Shown: positions 1 to 11,997 of the stretch, piece after piece
Layout of the letters: every line of letters starts with the position of its first letter
Numbering within the stretch: position 1 is the first letter of the stretch
Assembly: GCF_937616625.2 (NCBI RefSeq)
Contig: NC_065574.1
Coordinates: 23,849,001 to 23,913,000 of the forward strand
DNA: 64,000 nucleotides
Source of the DNA: Mercurialis annua
Lineage: Eukaryota; Streptophyta; Magnoliopsida; Malpighiales; Euphorbiaceae
Direction of reading: 5' to 3'
Made by a program: the position numbers and the translations under genes
The notes under the pieces: generated by a model
Told to the model about the DNA's origin: nothing
Seen by the model: only the letters and a program-made list of their open reading frames with translations
Databases searched by the model: none

Positions 1-2380
1 ATACAGTATTGAAATGATACCAGCGTAAGTATGATGTATCATACTGAACCCAGAGTGGACGGGAACAAATCCTCGTCATATACCAGCGTAAGCAAGACAT
101 TAGTCTGCCAATCCCAGAGTACTTACCGGTGCACACAGTCTCGATACTAGCCTATCGAGTAGCTCGTTCCAATCCAGATCCATAATCGCTTAAAACAGTT
201 TGAAAACAGTTTATATACTAAAATAATTGCGGTACTTAATAAAGCGGTAAATAACACTACAAACACATTGCTTGCTTATCCACGTGAAATCTTGGCAAAC
301 AACTAACCCTGCATAGACTCCGAAGCACGAGCAGTCGACGAGTCTAAAATAATGTATAAGTTAAAATCCATACAACCCCTAACTCTAAGAATACTAGACA
401 CCACATAGGACTAGCATCTTGAACACAACCAAAATACAATCCAAGTAAGGTAAACATCTATGTACCAAACAAACTAAAGAATTCATACCATTCATTTTAA
501 ACAATTTAAGCAAGTTAACTTAGATGCGTTCACATCCTTAAAAACAAAACCGAAGTCCTTTTCATAGCTTAAATAGTTCTTTTAAACCAAAGAGTTTCCC
601 AGAGTAGTGTGTTAGCCTTAACTGCAGTATAGCTCGACATAACATGTCGGGCGACACAAGTCTAACCCGATCCAACCATAAGCCAAAGTGAAAACCACAG
701 TTTAAAACCAATCCTTAAATAAAACCAAAGTCATTTGAAAATAAGAACTCAATTCATAGCTTAACAATGCCAACCTTAAAAGCAATAAGTCATATAGCTT
801 GCCAACACTTGGTAAGTTTCACCCAAAGTATACACCTTTTAAAGGTTTAAACTCAAATCTGAAATATTAACTTAGATAGTCATAGAATCTTTGTAAAATT
901 CACTATAACTTATATACCATAACAACCATTGATTTTCAAAACGACCCAAGGTAAACTATCATTTTATAAATGTCCAAAATAGTTTATAAAATGTATTTCC
1001 AGCCATTAACAATTTGATCAAAACTAAAATTAAGCCAAAGCACTCAAATAATCAAATTTGGCAATTTTGCCGAAAATTGCCTAAACTAGCCAAACGATTC
1101 AAAACCAACAATCGATGAACCAAAGTATGTTACTACTAATTTAAACACATAAAAACATCATATAGAAAATATTAGATCAGTAGATATAGCATTTGAAAAC
1201 CATTTTGCAATCATAGCGTTTAACTTTCGTAGAATTGCCAATTTCGCAAATCATAGAGATTTTACAACACAAACTAATTTCAATTCTCATTTACAAATAA
1301 TTTTTTGATATCAGTATCTATTGATATAAGAACACTTAATAACAAATCAATTTGGATTCAACCATTTAAATAATTCATTAAACGAATCCAATACGCAAAA
1401 GTCTAGAAATCGCCTAATCATTGTTTAACTACACCAATTCATTATTGAATCATGCCAAACGCTTTCCAAAACTTATAACATCAGATTATATATGTATAAC
1501 CCATCATTTAATCATATAAGATCAGTAGTTTAAACATAGCATATCAATAACAACGATTCAATCCATCAAATTCCTATATTATGCATTTCTAGGCAAAATC
1601 ACACAACAACGAATCCATAAATCAATTAGGAGTAAAACCATTACCTAAAAATGATGAAAAAGATTATAATTGATTTATTAACCCAAGGTTAAAAGGTCTG
1701 GACCGAAATCAATTGGATCCACAAGCCACCAACGAAGAACACAACGTGGAAATCGCGTAGATCTTGCGAGTATGATGAAAAATCAAGTTCGTAGCGTAAT
1801 GAATCGCATCCGGACTTATTAGAACAAAGTAAATGTGTATTTACTATGAAGATATTCGTTTTAGGGTTTGTGGAAAAGAAAAGGGGGCTGCTCACATTAA
1901 AATAAGGGTCAATTTATAGACTTATGTGGTCTTTACATGGGCTTTGATAAAAGTCACGGTTTCTCATTTTGAGAGTTAGAAGCATCCAAACGACTCGAAA
2001 ATTTTACTCATGTTAGAAAATACTCTTATGAACAACATATAAAAAAATGGGCCTGATCCGACATTTTAATTGGGAGATATCAACGTTTTACTAAAACAGG
2101 GCAGTTCTGGAAAACATGCAAATACTGTTTTGATAAATACCCAAAAATAAATCGAATCAACATCAAACACATACGAGATCATGGGATACATATAAGACAC
2201 TCAAAAAGACACTACCAAGGTATCACAAGTGTTAATTCTAGTATATAACCATTCAGAATCAAGTTCGAAACATAATAAAAAAAATGTTGAAATGCAAAAT
2301 AATAACGAATGCAAGAAAACAACCAATTTGTAACGGATAACCAAACTGACAAATCAAGTTTGAAAACACGGGGTATTACA
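1..2380 (-). mobile_element. Truncated LTR of a Ty3/gypsy-like retrotransposon
   Basis: Read on the minus strand this stretch starts at 2380 with TGTAATACCCCG, the usual start of many plant Ty3/gypsy LTRs, and runs off the left window edge. A TATA-like box near 1915 is followed by a leader-like stretch, as expected for U3/R of an LTR. No open frame longer than about 75 codons is present and no PBS is visible, so only LTR sequence is inside the window. The partner LTR and left flank are outside, so the TSD cannot be tested; the right flank after the terminus is ACTGT. Its right end lies about 70 bp from the 3' end of the Ulp1-like pseudogene. Family assignment is inference from the terminus. 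Confidence 0.55.
1911..1918 (-). promoter_or_regulatory. TATA-like box inside the LTR
   Basis: The minus strand reads TATAAATT here, about 470 bp into the LTR from its TG terminus. This is a plausible position for the U3 promoter. No independent support. Confidence 0.3.
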
Positions 2381-2450
2381 ACTGTTTTCCCAAAGGGCAA
2401 AACCTGAATGCCAGAATCCGTCACCATCTCTTTCAACGTTCCATTTCTTT

Positions 2451-3212
2451 TTAGTTCCGTTTTTTTTCGGTGTGCCCTTGTTTTAACTGCTGAACAATCC
2501 TGCTCTTTTTCGGCAATGGATCCCCAGAACTATGAGTTCTTCCCTGTTTCTTCTTTTCTGCATACCCCCAAAACGAGCCAGCAAATCTAAAACGATACGA
2601 GTCAATATCAGGATCTTGGAGAATGGAAGCGCCCTCACTTAAACACTCAGCATAAAAGCAAATAAAAGGACCGCAATCACTGAAAAACACGGCATTTAAA
2701 TCATGACCAGGAAAACGGAAAATAAATGTAGAAGTAAAACAAACTTACGCATTGTTTTGCTGCGGAATACCAAGCTTAGCCTTATGCTGCAACTTATCGT
2801 CTATATTAGCGCCACACATATTAAAATAAACTGGAAGTATCGCTGAATATGCCTCTATCACCTTATTTAAATCATCATTATAGCCATGGCCACTCAGAGA
2901 GTCGTACACGTACATCCTATTTTCTTTCACCATATATTGGCCAAGTACAAAAGGAGATTTATCATTGATTGATATAGGCATCAGAACCATGTCCACATCA
3001 ACCCATGGTTTTGCATGCTTAAAAGATGCATCACCATAGATATAAAATGGCGGAGTGGAGTCAGAATCCGGTTGAAAGGATTCATTAGTTTGACTTTGAG
3101 CATAATCAACCTGGAGAGTTTGGTCGACAACCATGTCCATGGTCGTAAAATTGACAGGCAAAGAAGGGTTGTAAAAACTCTTCTTCTGCAAGTAATAAAA
3201 GAAGCAGTTCAT
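2451..3212 (-). other. Ulp1 peptidase core exons of the pseudogene
   Basis: Two exons are joined across a 69-bp intron (2680-2748; donor GTAAGT, acceptor TTTTTCAG). Splicing creates the motif PQQNNADCGPFIC, which matches the Gln and catalytic Cys block (Q...N..DCG) of the C48/Ulp1 family. The upstream exon holds WVDVDMVLMPIS and MYVYDSL, the usual strand and Asp-Ser element. In the family a catalytic His precedes Trp before this region (HW). Here the aligned stretch reads SPFVLGQY, so the His appears to be lost. The peptidase would be inactive even without the stop codons upstream. An earlier exon (3298 to about 3443) carries WFWSLKTPGQYLADN; how it joins the next exon is unclear, because the only nearby AG acceptor (TTGCAG) would remove part of the usual helix. 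Confidence 0.75.
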
Positions 3213-3665
3213 ATGTTGTACAATGGTAAAATATAAATTGCATGTAAAAATTCACGTCAAAAGCCATTGGGTTCCAACAGAATTTAAAGAACTTACATTA
3301 TCTGCCAAATATTGACCGGGTGTTTTTAGTGACCAAAACCATGATTTTTTATTTTTCTCAACGCCTCCAAGTATCAATGGAGGAACCAACTGCGAAGTCT
3401 TATCACTGTACGATTTCACTCTGAAACACAAATTTAGAAACAATAAGTGAGAGTACAGACAACAAAACTGAATAAAGGAATATGTTCAAAAGTATTACCC
3501 TCTCTTTGACGACAAGCCCTTGCAAAGCCATCCCTGAAAATCTTCATACTTGTCTTTCCCCAAATCCAAAACAGAGTCGTCAAACAGATTAAAGACAGCA
3601 AAATTAGAAGAAGCTACATTGACGCTACATTCGCCTTCAGGACGAGATTCTTCTTTAATGGCATC

Positions 3666-4598
3666 TTATACAAATGATTTATTTAACAAACAACTAAACA
3701 TAGAACTGAACAGTAGCAACCATACCAAATCATTTAAAATAGCAAAAAGTACATGTTCTGACGTGTCCTTGAGAATATTGATGATTATGTTTGCAATTTC
3801 TTCGATTCCAATATTCTCCTCTTCATTCTCTCCTTTCTCATCATCTTCTCTCTCTCCTTTTTCTTCTTCTTTTTTCTCTCCTTTCTCATCATTTACTTTC
3901 TCCCCTTTTTTCTCTTCTTCTTTCTCTCCAGTCAAATCATCTTCTTTCTCTTCTTTTTTCTCTTCTTCTTTCTCTCTAGTCAACCTCTTCTTAAACTCGT
4001 ACTAAACATAAAATAATACACAGAGTATTAGATTTATCTTTAGATTAACTTATATATATACACTAATAATGTTGATAAAGAATATTAGCAGAGACAATAC
4101 GAAATTACTAAAGCTAAATAATTATATCTTCACAACAAGATTCATCTTTAGTGGCATCCGGTACAAACCACTGGAGGCAGAATTTAACAATACGAGCCAT
4201 GTTTAATCCAACATACAGTAGTTAATAATATAAAATTGCAAAAATATACCGTATTAATTTGGGCGACTGCTTCAACTGGACGGCCAATATCCACTTCAGA
4301 TGACGAATCATCCTATGCAGACATCCCATAGGAAGTCATTGTTAAAAAATCAAACGCCAAACAGATACAAGTGTTTTTACGCTATATTAATGTATCACTA
4401 AAAGAACAGACAACATACCTTAGATTCTGAACATTCTATTCGGTTATTTTGTCCACTCTCTCCTTTCTTATCTTCTTCTTGCTCTCCTTCCTTTTCAACT
4501 TCTCTATCTTCCTTCTCAGTTTCTCCATTACCTTCAATCTCTGTTTCCCCATTGCATAATTCTAGTGGACTCTCGATAACCTGAACAGAACATTCCAA
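3666..4598 (-). other. Acidic Lys/Glu-rich linker exons
   Basis: Two minus-strand blocks, 3983-3666 and 4598-4398, encode low-complexity charged sequence dominated by Glu, Lys and Asp with repeated GEKEEEKK-like units. They lie between DUF1985 and Ulp1, where members of this family usually have a disordered linker. The plus strand shows the same stretch as pyrimidine-rich TCTTC repeats, which gives spurious Ser/Phe-rich frames. These are read as linker exons of the pseudogene, not as separate genes. Confidence 0.5.
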
Positions 4599-5005
4599 TT
4601 ATCAGTTATATCTCTTGTGTATCACCTATATATTTGTCGAATTGTTAGTAAAGTGCATGTACCTATAATGTAAATGCAGCGAAATTGCAAATTAGAATCC
4701 CACCCTTCCCGCATAATCTACGTCCTCGTCATGTCTACACTCCTCAGGCTTCTGGAATCCATCTAAACGTGCGTTAAGTATAGAGAACTTTCTTCCATCA
4801 GAAGACGAAGTTCATTTAAGCCTCTCATTATTCCTCTCTATTCCTGACAGAGACTTTTCCGGCTAACTGTCATATCCTTCTCTTTCAATATTATCCTCGG
4901 CTACCGGGAAGTCCTCAATTCCCAACTTTATCATTTCATCAGGAGTGGGCTTCAAATTACATGACGAAAACTGCAAAAAAAAAAAAGGAAAAATTACGAA
5001 AATAA

Positions 5006-5919
5006 TTGTATTTTTGTGCTCCTTTGAAACTCCCCCAACTTGATTGGACACTAACCGATTCCTTGTCTTCAAGCATACGCCTGAATATGTCCTTTTCTTC
5101 TATGTTTTCCTCTTGTGAAGACCTCCAATCCAACATCCGAGGAACAAAAATTGCGTCTTTGAATACAACAGGATCAACATTGTTTGTCGCCTCCTGACAT
5201 CATTCATAAAACCAGACTTGTAGAGCGTAAGGGAACTCGTACAGTCTGTAATTCCAATCCTTTCCCGAAAAAGTTAGTCCTCCACTCGTTCTCTTTTTCA
5301 AACAGACAATAGTTCTGTCAAAAGAAAGCTTTCCCCAAGGATACTTATTGTAATCGCCATAATCAATGAATTCGATCAATGATTTTTTCAACAGAACGGT
5401 TGGCTGGCGCGTGCAAATAATATTCTAGACTACATACAGCACGGCAAGCTTCACAACATTTTCATTATTGGAAGACTTAAAAGCTAAATCAATATTAGAC
5501 ATACGAGAATTTCTCATGCCCTTGCAACCATAAGCCGATGAAAAAGAAAATTGATACAGTCCGCCACTAGTGTCTTCTGGACGGTCGAATTTCATGGCAA
5601 TGTTGCCTTGGCATTTCAGTCCTATTACCAAAGCAATCTCATGGATGCTAAATCAAAGTTTAACGCCGACTAATTCAAACCACATTTGATTAGCGTTGGG
5701 TTGGTTTAGTTCTTTCAGAAGTAATTGATGGATTAATTGGGTTTGAATATGGAAATAAGGCAATTGCAATAGAAAACCAAAACACGTCTTCTCAAACAGT
5801 TTTCTTTGCTCTCTTGAAAGCATCAGTCCTAGGTTCATCACAAATTTATGATCCAAATGCTTGCTAACTCTAGCATTTAACGATTTTTGCTCTTGAAGAT
5901 TCAGTAAAGGCTCCCTCTT
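5006..5919 (-). other. DUF1985 domain exon with three nonsense codons
   Basis: After an acceptor at about 5920 the minus frame reads through LSREQRKLFEKTCFGFLLQL, HEIALVIGLKCQGN, YPWGKLSFDRT and YRLYEFPYALQVWFYE. These are the characteristic blocks of DUF1985: the FG-LL stretch, the 'VIGL.C.G' block, the YPWG block and the 'FP.ALQVW.YE' end. All blocks stay in one reading frame but are cut by TGA at 5653-5655, TAG at 5425-5427 and TGA at 5200-5202. Because the frame stays constant across all three stops, the damage is by point mutation and not by indels. Confidence 0.75.
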
Positions 5920-6129
5920 CTATAAGAAGAACAATGAATAACATAAATAGAACTACTACATCTACATAATGTAGTTGAGTTATCTACAGAAATATACAAG
6001 ATATACACGTAAACAAATAAAAAATTACCTTCGTACGCGCCTCAACACAAATATCCATATCATAGTCGTCTATTTTTGTCAAACACATTTTTTTTTCTTT
6101 CCATTTGCGAAGTGCTTTTCCTATACAAA

Positions 6130-6948
6130 GATAAGAAAAAAGGTCACTGATGATAAGATAATAGACCAGAAATATAATTATGATCAACAAGTCACAAGTA
6201 AAACACAAACCTTTCGAGTTGTTTCAACTAATTTCCTCTTTTTTGCCTTTTTAAAATTCAAATTTAGATCTTGCCACTCATCAGCAGCAGAAACAATACG
6301 AATGACAAAGCTTTAATTAAGTTAAGAATATAAACAACCAAAGATGTCTAAAGAAACATTACCTCTGATGTTGCAGGTTTATCAGGAGGCGACATCTCTT
6401 CATATGTGGGAAGAGGGCGGGCTGAAAACTTTCTTTTATCAACCTAAAATACGACTTCTGATAAGTTTAGGGATCAGAAATAAAATTATGATCAGCATTT
6501 CACAGTTAAAAACATAAACCATCTGAGTTGTCCTATAACATTTCCCATTTTTCACCCTTGTTAAATTGCTAATTAGGTCCTGCGGCTCATAATCATCAGT
6601 ACAAGTAAGAGCAACAAAATAACCAAGATATGTAAAGAATGAATCACATGAAATTTTACCCCTAACGTCGCAGATGTTTTAGAGCCAGATATCTCTTTGG
6701 CTTTCCAATTCGGGTCGGCTAACATCTCCCTTTTATGGACCTAAAAAACGAACGACAAAGAAAACAACTAATAGTAAGGATCAGAAATAAAATTGTGATT
6801 AACATTTCACAGGTAAAAGACAAACCTTCTTAGTAATCCCACCAAATTAAACATGCCTTGCACGTTTTTCATCCGAATTTCGGTCTTGCCTTCCATCACC
6901 AGCCGCGCCGGTAATAGAAGCAATGCTCCAACTTTTTTTCTGTTTCAT
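6130..6948 (-). repeat. Triplicated exon-intron unit at the 5' end of the Ulp1-like gene
   Basis: Three consecutive units of roughly 250-310 bp repeat the same layout on the minus strand: a short exon ending at a GTTTGT/GTTTAT donor, a short intron, then a second short exon. Comparable exon starts read SAADEWQDLNLN, CTDDYEPQDLIS and GAAGDGRQDRNS. The second exons of two units read KRKFSARPLPTYEEMSPPDK and KREMLADPNWKAKEISGSK. The intron remnant GATCAGAAATA.AATT.TGAT recurs in at least two of the units. The third unit (nearest the Ulp1 side) has a basic KKAKKRK stretch, possibly a nuclear localisation signal. The first unit carries the candidate start codon and a TAA stop. Confidence 0.6.
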
Positions 6949-7477
6949 GGGCACAAAATTTATTAGATCATTAGGAATTTTTAAATTTTCAATTAAAAAG
7001 AGGGTTTGCTTAGCCGTAAGCTATATTATAGATAGATTGAAATAGAGAAATGTTCGAGCGCTTCCGATAAACATTTAAACTTTTAACTTTTAAAGCATAA
7101 GTAACGAAGATGAACAAAACGGCGTCGTTTGGTATTTAGACAAATATCGAATGCGGAGTCGAACGGAATTTAGACAAACATCGAATACGGCGTCGCTTGC
7201 TGGCTTAAACAAATCAACATAATATTCTACCTAACCGGCGTCGGTTGCTGGTTAAACAAGGCCTGAATGGGCTCCTTGCGGATTAATTAATTTTTCAAAT
7301 GTTAGGGCACCAATAAGTTCTTTTTAAATTGGAAATATTGAACCACTTAAGCTATTTGGGCGGTATGAAAATTGCGTTGAGAAGTCCCGTTGAATGCACA
7401 TTGGTGATATTTCAGAAAATATAACCGGCTGATATGTCAAGGATATTTAGCTTGCGAAACGGAGCCGTTTCAATGGA
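6949..7477. other. Leader between Ulp1-like gene and terminal repeat
   Basis: No coding frame seen. At 7122-7262 there are four imperfect copies of a short unit built on CGGCGTCGNTTG followed by TTTAGACAAA or TTAAACAA, spaced about 35-50 bp. The rest is unremarkable AT-rich sequence. Confidence 0.4.
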
Positions 7478-7843
7478 GAAGTATGTGCTTTTTTAAGTCT
7501 ATCAATCTGACCTTTCAAAAAAAAAGTCTATCAATCGGTACGACGTTGGATGACTAGATAAATGTCCCCACAAATCATTCAACATTACCGCCATTTCGTT
7601 AGCTCCGAGCTCCGTGCTCTTATTAATACGAAATGACAAGGCACTGTAGTTTGTTGGCAAGCCATCTAGGAATTGAAAGTAATCATTAATAAAATCTTAT
7701 ATCAATATCATACCTGTTTTTTAATTTATATCTTTTTGATACCAGAACTTCTATTATTTGCTGAAGATTACAAATTTCGGCCATTTTTACACAATTTTAT
7801 GCCTTTTTGCAATTTAATCCAATGCTTTCAATTTTGTAATAAT
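7478..7843. repeat. MULE-type terminal repeat, arm L
   Basis: This stretch is an inverted copy of 18428-18800, with long near-identical runs such as AAAATCTTATATCAATATCATACC and TTTGCTGAAGATTACAAATTTCGGCC (shown here only as anchors at about 7690-7713 and 7757-7782). Similarity ends abruptly at 7843 (GTAATAAT) and fades gradually towards the gene side. So 7843 is taken as the outer element end, facing away from the Ulp1-like gene. The matching arm precedes a MULE transposase, so both are read as terminal repeats of one MULE family. Confidence 0.65.
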
Positions 7844-8790
7844 AGTCAAATTGGTGGCCAACCTTGCAACAAAAATATTCAAGGTTACCGTGATTAGGCA
7901 AAAACTCACCATGCATGAATCTGCTGAAGCAAATACTGGATATACCATTCTCTTTTCCCCTGTTCTGAGAGAAAAATTAATATTGATTGAACAAGCAGGC
8001 AACTGTGTGTTAATAGTGTAGTATAATAAACTTATGCTATCTCATGCCTAAGCCAAGCACAAATAAACTACTCTGCAACTTCGATTGTCGCTAACTAAAT
8101 AGGCCTTAACATTGTAGATATCTGTGCAATATACTTCTTAAACACACTAGCTAAATTTGCCCGTTCTAAACGTTGTAAGAGTGGGAGTGTAAGTCAAATC
8201 GTTTACTGAAGCCTCCAATTTAGAATGTATACTGGGATTGAGTAAATTCTATCGAATGCATATCCACCAGTTATATGTTCAGAAATATTGCCAATATGCA
8301 TACAACGTGACTTATTACCGCAATTTGTATACCCCCCAACAAATAGCTGAAGAGGTCAAATATTTCTAATTAAGAAAATAAATTATCGGTTCCTTGAAAT
8401 ATTCTGGATTTATGTAAAGGGCATTAATAATTCATATTGTATGTATGTAGTACTATGTATGAGACGTGCTCTGAAAGTCATATGAAATTATTTTCCATGG
8501 TTAATTTGTTTTTATTTTTATCACTACTGGATGAATTTTCATCTAATGGTTAAAAAAACCTCATGAACAGAGTAAGATAGTTTTATTGCAGAGAGCGTTT
8601 CAATGTCTTGTGTTTCCCCTCGTTCAAGTTCGGTTTCAAAGTCAAATATCCAACAAATACTCCAACAGCCCTCTTCAATTGGAGTTTGTTAAAGAAAAGG
8701 AGGTAAATCAGTAAAGGAACGGGTAAAACAAATACACGGTTATGGTATGCTATTCAACTTTTTTTATTATTTGAAATCAGGGTTTAGGTT
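7844..8790. other. Intergenic, no gene seen
   Basis: AT-rich sequence with only short open frames. It contains the likely 5' flank of the F-box pseudogene; an acceptor-like TTTTCAG at about 8874 suggests an upstream exon that I could not locate. Confidence 0.4.
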
Positions 8791-10310
8791 TTGGGTATTC
8801 ACTATTCAGATAATTGTAAGCTGGTTGGCTTATATATATTATGTCCATATTCGTGGTTAGATTTTCATTTTCAGGATAACCAGCCCGATAAAAGGATAAA
8901 AAACAAGTCAAGTTCCGATTTAATTACTAACTTGCCGAGCAACGTCGTCGACAATATTCTAAATTGTCTGCCTATTCATGAAGCAGTGAAGACTAGTATC
9001 TTGTCCAAAAAATGGAAGTTCTTCTGGAGGTACCTTCCCAAATTGGCATTCGACCATTCCGTTTATCCCTCTTATGCAGACCCTAACGTTGCTAAACTCT
9101 TTCTCAACATATTTAGAGTTCTATTGTTTCATCGTGGATCTATCTTGAATTTTACCTTTGATCTTCCGTTGTTCAAAAGCTATATTGAGATTGACCAGGT
9201 AATGCTTTGCCTGAGCGAGAAGGATACTCACGAAATTGATTTTGATTATGGATTCAGTCAAATTCCATCAGTTCTCTTCTCATGTGTCACATTGAGGCGC
9301 TTGACATTGTCCTCATGTCTATCGCAGTTCCATTAGCATTTCAAGGATTTGCCAAGCTTGTTTCTCTTAAGTTTAAGACGGTTTCTTTTTTAACCGATGT
9401 ATTTGAAACCTTCACGTCCAAATGCCCATTACTTGAAACACTTTCTACAGTAGATTGTTACGAAATTGATAATGTCGTTATTGACATTCCCTATCTTAAG
9501 TTCTTTGAGTTCTCTAGCAATTGTCGGGCTCTTTATTTTAGAAAATCAAGTCATCTTAAAACATTTATGTTTGATGGATGTCTTCTAATGTCTGGCTCTG
9601 ACCCAACCGAGCTTTTAGAAAGTCTTCATGTTGTGGAAAACTTGTGTCTCAGACATGATTCTGTGGAAGTAAGCGTGTTGTTTTTGTATACATTGTATGC
9701 AAATTTTAGTGTTTTAGTTGGTAAATACTATGTTTTTACTTTATCTACTTGTATTGTTTCTTCAAGTACCTGCGTTGCGGAAGAATGCCGAGGAAACTAT
9801 CTCTTGCCAGTCTCCGATTTCTTGAACTGACTAAATCAGGTTTCAGTATGCGAGTATTGTCTCTGTTGTTCTTTGCCTGATTTTGAGCTCTCCTAACTTA
9901 GAAACACTTGATATTTTGGTAATTTTGTATTGTTATCTTGCTTTATTTGTCATGCTATATAGTATATACTCCTATTTCTTGTCAAAACTAATGTGTGTAT
10001 TTTACCTAGGTTGTAAGCGCTGCACAGAATCCTGATCCTCAAGCTGATCATCCTCTTGCTCCAGAATTTTTAAAAGTAGAAGGCCTTTTGGATAATGCAT
10101 TGAAAAAACTTCGAGTGGTGAAATTTTGGATTGCACACAAAAGGATGTAGAATCTGAACTGGAATATTTTAAGTTGATTTTGGCTAAATCAGATGTACTA
10201 TAAAAGATGGTTATAATTCTTCGCTACCTTACAACTCACAAAGTATCACTGCAGATTTTTGAAAAGATCCAACGTTCCTAAGAGAAAGCAGAAATTGTAT
10301 TTCAGAGAAT
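8791..10310 (+). pseudogene. F-box/FBD/LRR-type protein gene, broken
   Basis: The first frame (8791-9336) contains an F-box at about residues 41-85 (LPSNVVDNILNCLPIHEAV, then SILSKKWKFFWRYLP). In an intact protein this would bind SKP1 in an SCF ubiquitin ligase. LRR-like sequence continues in another frame from about 9330 (LAFQGFAKLVSLKF...CPLLETL), so a frameshift lies near 9320-9335. Introns are apparent at about 9668-9762 and 9922-10011. A second frame change lies near 9855-9865, before SSPNLETLDIL. The FBD-like end (ALKKLRVVKF, then ELEYFKLILAKSDVL) needs a further frame change and has a TAA in place of the usual Glu before KM. The order F-box, LRR, FBD-like is that of the large plant F-box/FBD family. 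Several independent lesions make this a pseudogene. Confidence 0.75.
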
Positions 10311-11873
10311 ATCCTGCAACTCACAATGTGATGGTTTTATGTAGTTCATGTGGTTTTCTGTTTGTAACGGCTGAAATTTGGAGAACTTTATTTTTATCTG
10401 TGATGGTTTAATCTAGTTCACTTTTTGCATTTGATACCAAGCAAACGAATTTGAAACATAAGTTCGTTGAACATACATTAATATAAACAAGACATCTATC
10501 AATCGTAACTATTTCTAGTGGATGTGGAGGTGTCATGTGAAGGAAGAAGTGGAAGTCGATGAAGAATATCTTAATTGCCAAAGAAGAAACCAAATGGTAA
10601 ATGCGTTGTTTCTTACGATTTGAAATTTGTTTGTTGAGTTTCATTACGGTTTTAAACAAGTAATATATTTGTATCCAGATGTAGTTAACTGCCAAAATCG
10701 TCATTATCTATATTATATCTACTCATATGATCACCTCCGAATTCGTAATCCAAATGTATATTCATATGTCAGTGCACATGCAGATGAAACTATTTCTAAA
10801 GTTGTACTCAACAATTCGACTCGATGTTACATCTAATCTACTAGATTTATTGAAACCGTAATATAGGCATTTGAGTAATTAATCTATTCAACAAGGAGTA
10901 ATTCTTAGGCATTAAATAATCAGATACCGGATTCTAGAGTCGTTCTCATCAATATATGCTCTATGTGTTCAGTTTAATTTTTAATTTAGGTACACATAAA
11001 CTCTCTTTAAACAACCACTTCTCCCTACGTTTAACAGTATTTATCCAGGGATATTCAATGTCGGAGGAGCAGTTTGCTCCTGCACATCATTGTAAGGAAA
11101 GATAAGTCATACTTATTACACAGGCTGACGCTCTAGCATACAAACAACAGTTCCATGCTATTTCTAGCATAACCAACTCTTAAGAAAAATTTACTCTAAG
11201 CTAAAAAAAGACGGTACATCAATAAACAGCTTGGTGAACATGAGAAAATTAAACTTATCAAAGTTTACCAGATAACAAACCATACTGACCTCACACCAAT
11301 CCAAGCACTCAAATAGTCTTCATCTCCAAATCTGCTAGAGTCGTTCATCGGATGTTTGAGAGTTATGTTTGCCGTAGTATTTTTCCTTTTTTTGAGAGAT
11401 ATGTCATAGAAATCAAGATTAAGTTTGTCAATTTAAGTATAAATGAGAGAAAAAGTCTTTCTTGTTTTATTTGATTATGAGAAAAAAATAAGTTAAAATA
11501 TTATAAAAAATAAGGAAGTTTCTCAAAAAGTAATCAATAGAAAGAGAAGGAAAGAGGAAAGGAAAGTATTTTAGTTAGCAATATCGCAAAGAATAAATTT
11601 GAAAAGAAATAGAAATTAGAAGAAGTGGAAGTGGAAGTTGAACAAAAAAAATGAAGAAACCACAACCGTTATTTATAGGGAGATGTAGTCGCAAACAAAA
11701 TGGTCAAAGGAAATTGAAGCATTGCTTCGGGAAGGAACGATAATTATGGAAGACAATTAATATGAAAAAGAAAAATTTAAATAAATATATTACAAATTCC
11801 ACTAACATTAGACCAATAATTATATATCACCAATAATTCCAGTAAATTTGTTCTCATTTATAAACATTTGTGT
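10311..11873. other. Intergenic, no convincing gene
   Basis: AT-rich. Short frames on both strands show no family motifs. A minus-strand leader-like stretch at 11280-11345 (ATG followed by NDSSRFGDEDYLSAWIG and a GTGAGG donor) could be a tiny exon but is too short to claim. Confidence 0.35.
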
Positions 11874-11997
11874 CAACTTATGTGGTGAAATATTTGTGTC
11901 AACTTCTAAGGAAAAAGCCTGCAATTTACACCTTATGTGGTGAAATATTTTGTGTCAACTTCTAAAGAAAAAGCCTGCAATTTACACCTTATGTACA
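11874..11997. repeat. Tandem duplication, about 61-bp unit, two copies
   Basis: Two adjacent copies of a unit starting TTATGTGGTGAAATATTT and ending GCCTGCAATTTACACC. They differ by a few bases. Confidence 0.8.

Larger units (their letters stand above)
2451..6948 (-). pseudogene. DUF1985-Ulp1 (C48 SUMO-protease-like) gene, broken
   Basis: This is a multi-exon minus-strand gene of the plant family that joins a DUF1985 domain, an acidic linker and a C-terminal Ulp1 cysteine peptidase. The candidate start codon is at 6948-6946. Order along the gene: a triplicated short N-terminal exon pair (6130-6948), DUF1985 (about 5919-5150), Lys/Glu-rich linkers (4598-4398 and 3983-3666), and Ulp1 (3443-2451). 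In-frame stops lie at 5653-5655, 5425-5427 and 5200-5202 inside DUF1985, and the first exon also meets a TAA, so no full-length product is likely. Ulp1 proteins cleave SUMO or related conjugates. In plants, ULP-like genes are often carried by MULE transposons, such as the Kaonashi elements of Arabidopsis. A terminal repeat shared with a MULE transposase locus sits just upstream (7478-7843), which supports transposon origin. Confidence 0.8.

Noticed and set aside
3550..4005. Plus-strand Ser/Phe/Leu-rich frame of 151 codons
   Set aside because: It is the antisense of the Lys/Glu-rich linker of the minus-strand pseudogene; the TCTTC repeats explain its composition.
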